Assembly: GCA_046328715.1 (NCBI GenBank)
Contig: JAXLWB010000015.1
Coordinates: 62,001 to 126,000 of the forward strand
DNA length: 64,000 nt
DNA from: JAXLWB01 sp046328715
GTDB taxonomy: Bacteria; Chloroflexota; Anaerolineae; Caldilineales; Caldilineaceae
Reading direction: 5' to 3'
A program made the position numbers and the translations under genes. Within the stretch, counting starts at the first letter, position 1. Each line of letters opens with the position of its first letter. The notes beneath the pieces were generated by a model, which was not told where the DNA came from, did not search any database, and saw nothing but the letters and a program-made list of their open reading frames with translations. This document shows, piece after piece, positions 58,530 through 64,000 of this stretch.

Positions 58530-59297
58530 CTAGACCGCCGTAAACCCACCATCCACGCACAACACCTGCCCTGTGACCATGCGGGCTGAAGGGGAGATGA
58601 GGAAGAGGACAGCACTGGCGATCTCTTCGGGTTCGGCGATGCGACCCAGCGGCACTTTCTCTAGATTTTTGGCAAAGGTGGGATTCTTCATCGCCGTTTC
58701 GAGTAAGGGGGTGCGAGTGAAGCCAGGAGCAACGGCGTTGACCGTGATCTTATTGGGTGCCCATTCACCAGCCAACGAACGTGTCAGTTGGTTGATTGCA
58801 CCTTTGGAGCCAGCATAAATCGAGCGCAAAGGACCACCAACGACACCCACTTGCGACGAGATGTTGACGACACTACCTTCGATCTTGTGCTCGATCATCT
58901 TACGCGCCACAGCAGTAGATAGGAAGAAGGCTCCCTTAAAGTTGAGATCGCTGATCTGATCGAATTCGGCTTCACTGTAGTCAATGGCAGGCTTGGGCGT
59001 GTTGTAACCAGCATTGTTGACCAGCGCATCGATTCGTCCAAACTCATTCCACACGGCATCAACAAATTCATTGATGCCGTCGAGCTTGCCCAGATCGACG
59101 GCCCAGGCTTTGGCACGTCGCCCTAAAGCACGGCAGGCAGCGGCGGTCTCTTCGCTTTCCGCTAAAGTACGGCTACACAGTGCCACATCCGCACCCCATT
59201 CGGCCGCGGCCACAGCAAAGGTCTTTCCCATCCCACGCCCAGCCCCAGTGATGATGACCACTTTGCCGGTCAGGTCGAAATTTACAAGTTTTGTCAT
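58530..59297 (-). CDS. SDR family oxidoreductase
   Basis: A 255-residue classical SDR with TGAGRGMG (17-24), NNAG (94-97), catalytic Ser near 147, Y161 and K165 (YAGSKGA), and the C-terminal CVDGGFTAV typical of glucose/gluconate dehydrogenase-like members. Probably acts on the same sugar acid as its neighbours. Confidence 0.9.
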   Translation of the reverse strand: MTKLVNFDLTGKVVIITGAGRGMGKTFAVAAAEWGADVALCSRTLAESEETAAACRALGRRAKAWAVDLGKLDGINEFVDAVWNEFGRIDALVNNAGYNTPKPAIDYSEAEFDQISDLNFKGAFFLSTAVARKMIEHKIEGSVVNISSQVGVVGGPLRSIYAGSKGAINQLTRSLAGEWAPNKITVNAVAPGFTRTPLLETAMKNPTFAKNLEKVPLGRIAEPEEIASAVLFLISPSARMVTGQVLCVDGGFTAV

Positions 59298-59395
59298 TAG
59301 TATCTCCAGAAATATTTGGGGAGATAAGGAGATAGGGAGATGAGGAGAAGGTTTTTCTCCTTATCTCCTCATCTCCCCACCTCCCTATCCCATTT
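59298..59395. repeat. Octamer-periodic hairpin (GGAGATAA family)
   Basis: GGGGAGATAAGGAGATAGGGAGATGAGGAGAAGG faces TTCTCCTTATCTCCTCATCTCCCCACCTCCCTATCC. Units of 8 nt (GGAGATAA, GGAGATAG, GGAGATGA, GGAGAAGG); the order is changed between the arms. Confidence 0.75.
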
Positions 59396-60423
59396 TAGCG
59401 AAATCTCGGCATTACCTCTTCCGCAAACAATCTCAATCCACCCTCTTCCGGCGCATCCATAAACCAGAACATGAAGTGACTCACGCCCAGGTCGATGTAG
59501 GCACGCAGTTTTTGTTCCACCTTGTCAGCCGTGCCGATGATAAATGGATCGGTGAGGGCGGTGGGTAACGAATCACTCTCGCCCTTGACAAAGGCAAGGA
59601 TCGCTGGATCGGGCGGGTTGCCAGCGGGAGCCAGTGCGATCATCTTGGCTAACTGTTGACGTAACTCATGGTGGTCACGGGCAACCAGGAGTTGTGTTTC
59701 CAGGCTAATTTCAATCTCGTCAAAGTTACGCCCGATAGTCGTGCAGGCATCTCTCAATCCATTCAATCGTCGCTTCATCTCCTCCAGCGAGACAGGAACC
59801 GTGTTCCAACCTTGGCCATAGCGCGCCGTAGCAGCCAGAATGTCAGGGTGTGCCTCGCCAAACCAGACAGGCGGATGCGGTTTCTGCACTGGCAATGGCG
59901 TACAAGTGGCATCTTTAAGCTGATAATGTTCACTCTGTAACGAAACGGGTGTATTCGCTTGCCAGAGTGCCAACGTCACTTGCAACCCCTCGACTACTTC
60001 AGCGACACGAGTTTCCATGGCTTCGGGGTAATAGAGACCGTAGGCATGATGCTCGGCTTTGCCATAGCCGCCATCAACAAAGTAAATAAAACGCCCGCCG
60101 CTAATCTGGTCAAGCGTGGCAGTCATCTTGGCTGCGAGGGCAGGATGATGGAAGTAGTGGCCCTGGTGGATCATGCCTAGTTTGGCGCGCTGGGTCGAGC
60201 CAGCCAAGGCCGCCAGGGTTGTCCAGCCTTCCATGATTGCATTTTCGTGGCCCAACATCAGGTGATCGGCCACCCACAATGAGTCATAGCCGAGTTGATC
60301 GGCGAGTTGTGATACAGCCATCGTGCGAGCAACGTTTAGTCGCTCATAGTTTGGAGTGCGGAAAAAGTGTTTTCCCGGAGAAGCAAAAATCGGCACACAG
60401 TAGCCGAACTGAGTAGAATGCAT
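59395..60423 (-). CDS. LLM-class flavin-dependent oxidoreductase
   Basis: A 342-residue luciferase-like monooxygenase: LADQLGYDSLWVADHLMLG, a barrel of the bacterial luciferase type with HHPALAAKMTATLDQISGGRF, then PPVWFGEAHPDILAATARYGQGWN and FIIGTADKVEQKLRAYIDLGV. It begins two bases after the stop of the 2-hydroxyacid dehydrogenase gene, so they are one operon. LLM enzymes use FMN or F420; the cofactor cannot be told. Confidence 0.88.
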   Translation of the reverse strand: MHSTQFGYCVPIFASPGKHFFRTPNYERLNVARTMAVSQLADQLGYDSLWVADHLMLGHENAIMEGWTTLAALAGSTQRAKLGMIHQGHYFHHPALAAKMTATLDQISGGRFIYFVDGGYGKAEHHAYGLYYPEAMETRVAEVVEGLQVTLALWQANTPVSLQSEHYQLKDATCTPLPVQKPHPPVWFGEAHPDILAATARYGQGWNTVPVSLEEMKRRLNGLRDACTTIGRNFDEIEISLETQLLVARDHHELRQQLAKMIALAPAGNPPDPAILAFVKGESDSLPTALTDPFIIGTADKVEQKLRAYIDLGVSHFMFWFMDAPEEGGLRLFAEEVMPRFR

Positions 60424-60425
60424 AG

Positions 60426-61445
60426 TTAATTTCCCCTCCGGTTCGCTAACGAGCGCGGTGTCAAGTCAAAATGAGTCTCATGTCCCTGTGCAAAACGCTC
60501 TAATTCATCGACCATCAATTGGAAGAAGAACGGGTGTTGCTGACCATTGTACCAGCCGATATGTGGGCTGAGGAAGACGTTAGGCAATTGCAAGATCGGG
60601 CTTTCCGGCGGGATCGGTTCAGGATCAAAGACATCGAGCGCCACATAGATGTCACCTTTCTCCAGGCGGGCAATTAACGCAGCCGAGTCGGTCACAATGC
60701 CACGCGAGACGCTGACGTAGACCGTGCGCGGTCGCATTAGTTCAAACTGTTTAGCGCCAACCATCTTTTCTGTGCGTGGCGTTTGTGGGGCCAGACAGAC
60801 GACCACATCACACTGAGCAAAGAGATTGTCAAGCGAGGTCTGCACAAAGCCAACCGCTTCCGCCAACTCTCTGGGCAAGTATGGGTCGTGTACCCACACT
60901 TCAACTTCAAAGGGACGGAGCAACTTGATCAGATGGCGTCCCATGTGACCGCCGCCAATCAAGCCGACTCGCTTGCCCGCCAACATACCGGGCGAAGAGC
61001 GAGTAATGTCATAGTTGGCCTTGGTATTGCCACTGATCAACTGGCGAAAGTGGGTGCCAGCATTGCGTGTCGCTACCAAGATCAAGCCCAATGCCCACTC
61101 GGCGACAGGATAGGAGGAGCCATTGGTCGTATCCACCGTACGGATACCCCGCTCCCAGGCAGTCTCAAGATCGATACGCTTAGCAAAGCGGTCACTCTCC
61201 ATTTCGCCAATAAAGCGCAGCTTGGGGGCTGATTGCATCATGGCCGCTGTAATTGTCGGTGATCCGTGGCAGAGTATCAACCCGTCAACATCACTGATTT
61301 TTTGGCGTAATGCCTCAGCGGCATCTGGATCGTCGTTTGTATCGTAGATTCCGCCACCCTTGGCAGGAGAACCAATCCCAATCAGCGAATTCTTCCAGTC
61401 GGGTAAGTTCCTCGGACGGTAGATAGTGATTACGAACGAATTCAT
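60426..61445 (-). CDS. D-isomer-specific 2-hydroxyacid dehydrogenase
   Basis: A 339-residue dehydrogenase with the Rossmann motif GLIGGGHMGRHL and the catalytic Arg (VSRGIVTD), Glu (FDPEPIPPESPI) and His (LSPHIGWYN). First gene of the minus-strand set; divergent from the epimerase gene. Likely reduces a 2-keto acid or oxidises a 2-hydroxy acid in sugar-acid catabolism. ATG at 61445 is preferred; a TTG lies three codons upstream. Confidence 0.88.
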   Translation of the reverse strand: MNSFVITIYRPRNLPDWKNSLIGIGSPAKGGGIYDTNDDPDAAEALRQKISDVDGLILCHGSPTITAAMMQSAPKLRFIGEMESDRFAKRIDLETAWERGIRTVDTTNGSSYPVAEWALGLILVATRNAGTHFRQLISGNTKANYDITRSSPGMLAGKRVGLIGGGHMGRHLIKLLRPFEVEVWVHDPYLPRELAEAVGFVQTSLDNLFAQCDVVVCLAPQTPRTEKMVGAKQFELMRPRTVYVSVSRGIVTDSAALIARLEKGDIYVALDVFDPEPIPPESPILQLPNVFLSPHIGWYNGQQHPFFFQLMVDELERFAQGHETHFDLTPRSLANRRGN

Positions 61446-61540
61446 TAAATGCAAATAGTAATTTGAGGCGAGTTTGGGTCATAATTAGGTTACAATTCTC
61501 AATAATTGTTATTCAACCTGCTCTCTGAAAAGGTACAGCC

Positions 61541-62386
61541 ATGAAACTCTGCTACAGCTCGTGGGGATTACCAAACGTTCCCATTGATGAGATTGTCAAA
61601 CACATTGCTAGTGTGGGCTACGATGCCATCGAAATTGCCGTGTTGCCCAACTGGTCAACTGAACTGAACAAACTGGATCACAACCAACGCAAACACATTG
61701 CTCAACTGCTGCGTGACTATCATCTGCCACTGACTGCCGTCGGCTCCTATCTGAGCATGATCGAGCCGGATGAAGAAAAGTTTGCCTCCAACCTGGATTA
61801 CGTTCAACGTGCCATTAATCTGGCGGTCGAATGGTCACAGGATGGCAAGCCACCGATTGTCATCACCGGCTTCGGCGGGCGGAGGGGCGAATTGGAGGCC
61901 AATCGTGCTCGACTGGTGGAACGATTACAAGCCTTGGGTGAGTACGCTCAAGCCCGTGGCGTTACCATTGCACTAGAAGCGCACATCGACGCAGCGGTCG
62001 AAACGCCGGACCAAACGGTGGCCATCCTTCGAGATGTGAACTCGCCCGCCATCCGTGCCAACTTTGACATCAGCCATTTCAACGTGCTTGGCATTCCCAT
62101 TGAAGAGTCGATTGCCAAAATGATCTCTTACTCCCCCCACACCCATGTCAAGGATGAACGAGGGATTCATCCCAATTACGAGTATCTTATTCCTGGGGAA
62201 GGCGAGTTTGACTACGTTCGCTATCTCAAGGCCATGCAGGCCGCCGGATATGGGGAAGCGATTTCGGTCGAAATCAGCATGATGGTCCAGCGCCGCCCCA
62301 CCTACGATCCATTCGCTACAGTTACCGAGTCCTACCGAGTCGTAGCCGCAGCATTTGAGAAAGCGGGCGTACCACGTGATGTGTGA
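61541..62386 (+). CDS. Sugar phosphate isomerase/epimerase family (xylose isomerase-like TIM barrel)
   Basis: A 281-residue AP endonuclease 2-type barrel with metal ligands in IALEAHID (Glu), NFDISHFN (Asp and His), HTHVKD (His) and VEISMM (Glu). Such proteins include inosose dehydratase, hydroxypyruvate isomerase and tagatose/3-keto-sugar epimerases. Divergently transcribed from the dehydrogenase set and probably part of the same pathway. Confidence 0.88.
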   Translation: MKLCYSSWGLPNVPIDEIVKHIASVGYDAIEIAVLPNWSTELNKLDHNQRKHIAQLLRDYHLPLTAVGSYLSMIEPDEEKFASNLDYVQRAINLAVEWSQDGKPPIVITGFGGRRGELEANRARLVERLQALGEYAQARGVTIALEAHIDAAVETPDQTVAILRDVNSPAIRANFDISHFNVLGIPIEESIAKMISYSPHTHVKDERGIHPNYEYLIPGEGEFDYVRYLKAMQAAGYGEAISVEISMMVQRRPTYDPFATVTESYRVVAAAFEKAGVPRDV

Positions 62387-62497
62387 ATTGTAACCACGAA
62401 GTATACGAAATACACGAAATAAGCTTCGTAAAATGTGTATTTTCTATATTTCGTGATTGCAACCATCTTTAAGCAGTCCATCCGGCATGAACACTTA

Positions 62498-62506
62498 TGC
62501 TATACT
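62498..62506 (+). promoter_or_regulatory. Extended -10 promoter for the small protein/HNH pair
   Basis: TGCTATACT: TATACT (62501-62506) with a TGn extension, 46 bases ahead of the GTG start. No good -35. Confidence 0.45.
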
Positions 62507-62551
62507 ACCATCATTAAGAAGTGCTCAGAACCCTAGCGAAAGGAGTAGATA

Positions 62552-62977
62552 GTGCTAACCCAAGATGTAATGGTCCGGCTACCACAAGATCTTTACTTGC
62601 ATCTGCAGGCTGTCGCACAGGCTACAAAGCAGTCACTTGATGCAGTTATTCTACGCACCTTACAGGTCGGAAGACCTCCGAGTTGGGAAGATGCGCCCGC
62701 TGAATTTCAGACGGACTTGGCTGCACTAGCTCGACTAGATGATAACTCCCTTTGGCAAATTGCGAGAAGTAATCAACTAAGCCAAGATACGTCAACCTAT
62801 CAAGCTTTATTGGACAAAAACGCTAATGCGACTCTCACCCCGAGTGAGCGGGACACATTGACCCAACTACGTAAAGCTGCAGACCGCTTTATGCTAAAAA
62901 AGGCCTATGCTGTTGATCTTCTTCGCTGGCGTGGCTATGCGATTCCCCTTGCACCTCAGCCAAAAACAGTGCCATGA
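62552..62977 (+). CDS. Small protein with ribbon-helix-helix-like N-terminus
   Basis: A 141-residue protein. Residues 4-35 (QDVMVRLPQDLYLHLQAVAQATKQSLDAVILRTL) follow the pattern of a ribbon-helix-helix domain (strand, then two helices), as in small antitoxins. The remainder is helical with a basic patch near the end (RKAADRFMLKKAYAVDLLRWRG). GTG start with AAAGGAG six bases upstream. Its stop overlaps the start of the HNH gene (ATGA), so they are coupled. Function unproven. Confidence 0.75.
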   Translation: MLTQDVMVRLPQDLYLHLQAVAQATKQSLDAVILRTLQVGRPPSWEDAPAEFQTDLAALARLDDNSLWQIARSNQLSQDTSTYQALLDKNANATLTPSERDTLTQLRKAADRFMLKKAYAVDLLRWRGYAIPLAPQPKTVP

Positions 62978-63402
62978 GTACATATATCTCAGTCGAACTT
63001 CGTCAGATGTTAGAGCAGACTGACGATGGTCAATGTGTTTACTGCCAAACAACTGAATACAATAGTGGACAATCACTGACCATAGATCATTGTATTCCTA
63101 CAGCAAAGGGTGGTGAAACAACTTTTTCTAATTGTTGTCGCGCCTGCCGTCGATGCAATGAGTTCAAACGAGATCAAGTTCATGCGACAGATCCACTCAC
63201 GGGTGAGATTGTTCCACTTTATCATCCCCGACAACAAAGATGGGCAGAACACTTTACTTGGGATCAACATGGAACCAGATTACTGGGCTTGACACCCATT
63301 GGTCGTGGAACAATTGTGGCTCTAGATATGAACAACGAGTTAATAGTGTTTGCACGACAGCGTTGGGTAAATGCTGGCTGGCATCCTCCTTCTTCATCGT
63401 AA
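62974..63402 (+). CDS. HNH endonuclease domain protein
   Basis: A 142-residue protein with a complete zinc-finger HNH motif: C-VYC, then LTIDHCIPTAKGGETTFSNCCRACRRCNEFK. The C-terminal part (LYHPRQQRWAEHFTWD, GRGTIVALDMNN) is the extension found in the group of HNH proteins common in Cyanobacteria and Chloroflexota. It could be the effector of a small defence or toxin module with the upstream gene, or a housekeeping nuclease. Coupled translation with the upstream gene is clear. Confidence 0.88.
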   Translation: MSTYISVELRQMLEQTDDGQCVYCQTTEYNSGQSLTIDHCIPTAKGGETTFSNCCRACRRCNEFKRDQVHATDPLTGEIVPLYHPRQQRWAEHFTWDQHGTRLLGLTPIGRGTIVALDMNNELIVFARQRWVNAGWHPPSSS

Positions 63403-63409
63403 TTCCCGA

Positions 63410-63988
63410 CTAAACTAATTCACACTCAAACCGTCTATACCCAAATGCAGCAAAATCCTCGGCTGCATACTCCCAAACCAGTTGCTCATCTTCCGCAGTG
63501 AAGTGATCAAAAAAGTTTCCAGGAGGACGCGCTCCTCTTTCTGACATGTGTGGGAAGGGTGGCAGATTGTCTGGGTCTACAAAGGGCAGCTTTTTCAGGC
63601 AATCGGGCAACTGCTCAAAATGTAGCACAAGTGAAACGCCTGCCTTCTTAACATAATGAACCTGATTCATACGCACTTCTGGGACTTCATGCTCAGGAAT
63701 CACACTCGTTCCATCGCGTAATGGGATCGTTTCACGCATACCAGTGCGCCATTGGTCTAGAGGGAGCGGCGGCTTTTCCTCTGTCGCTGACCAGGGTACA
63801 AAGTAGTAAGCGCTCATTTCTCGTTCATATGGATTGCGCACAAGGGTGAAGATCAGATAATCTCTGGCCACGTCGGGCACTCGCCATTCATGATGGGTGG
63901 CAAACCACTCGCCCTGAAAGTGATCCATCAGCCAGCGATTCATCGATTTAGAGCCAGTACGCGGAATACCAACGTAGACGTACTTCAA
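63410..63988 (-). CDS. Sulfotransferase-family protein
   Basis: A 192-residue P-loop protein. IPRTGSKSMNRWL at residues 8-20 is the 5'-phosphosulfate-binding loop and LVRNPYEREMSAYYF the 3'-phosphate-binding helix of PAPS sulfotransferases. Short compared with the usual 250-300 residues, but resembles compact bacterial members that act on glycans or lipids. The start ATG at 63988 is 12 bases from the window edge. Acceptor unknown. Confidence 0.82.
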   Translation of the reverse strand: MKYVYVGIPRTGSKSMNRWLMDHFQGEWFATHHEWRVPDVARDYLIFTLVRNPYEREMSAYYFVPWSATEEKPPLPLDQWRTGMRETIPLRDGTSVIPEHEVPEVRMNQVHYVKKAGVSLVLHFEQLPDCLKKLPFVDPDNLPPFPHMSERGARPPGNFFDHFTAEDEQLVWEYAAEDFAAFGYRRFECELV

Positions 63989-64000
63989 GGTATGCGAAAT

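Overview
The window looks like a chromosomal segment of a member of the Chloroflexota (Caldilineae/Anaerolineae-like). This is inferred from gene content: a clade II nitrous oxide reductase cluster, many Cys-anchored lipoproteins with Ala/Pro/Thr linkers, large secreted proteins, a secreted protein ending in an LPL-type tail, and a genome full of intergenic palindromes. No rRNA, tRNA, CRISPR array, prophage or transposase gene was found.

Layout. 1-195 is the Thr-rich end of an unidentified protein, closed by a strong terminator. 430-10458 is a denitrification (N2O respiration) island: two small paralogous membrane proteins, a 2[4Fe-4S] ferredoxin, nosZ (all seven CuZ and the CuA ligands visible, lipoprotein signal), a membrane protein, nosD, nosF, nosY, nosL, a lipoprotein cytochrome c, a cupin and an NnrS-like membrane protein. 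10690-14043 is a very large secreted protein with three tandem carbohydrate-binding-like modules. 14186-22308 holds a gamma-glutamyltransferase, a small ORF, a YbjQ-like protein, a MacB/HlyD-type ABC efflux set and an SDR.

22572-47013 is dominated by urea nitrogen metabolism. ureF, ureD and ureA come first. They are followed by a stand-alone allophanate-hydrolase C-terminal domain, a four-gene BMP-type ABC importer and a biuretase-like cysteine hydrolase, and then by ureB and ureC. After a kinase/AAA/TPR regulator, a GAF-GGDEF protein, mannonate dehydratase, DinB and an Ldh-type dehydrogenase comes the complete urea importer urtABCDE, followed by ureG. No ureE is seen. The arrangement suggests that an additional nitrogen-rich compound is imported and degraded to urea or carbamate alongside urea itself.

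47007-56484 holds an RluD-type pseudouridine synthase, an AI-2E family permease, a lipoprotein, a secreted GH43 enzyme and a heterodimeric ABC exporter. Upstream of the exporter lies the most interesting regulatory region of the window: a promoter, a 20-codon leader ORF with a perfect Shine-Dalgarno sequence, and two tandem hairpins made of identical stem sequences, the second followed by a U-rich tract. This is the layout of a transcription attenuator. 57161-62386 is a sugar/sugar-acid catabolic set (Gfo/Idh/MocA, SDR, LLM flavin oxidoreductase, 2-hydroxyacid dehydrogenase, divergent epimerase). The end holds a small DNA-binding-like protein/HNH nuclease pair and a sulfotransferase-like gene.

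A theme across the window is intergenic hairpins whose arms are built of degenerate 7-8 nt units. In at least three places similar sequence lies inside reading frames, including a 40-residue insertion in the ATPase domain of an ABC exporter.
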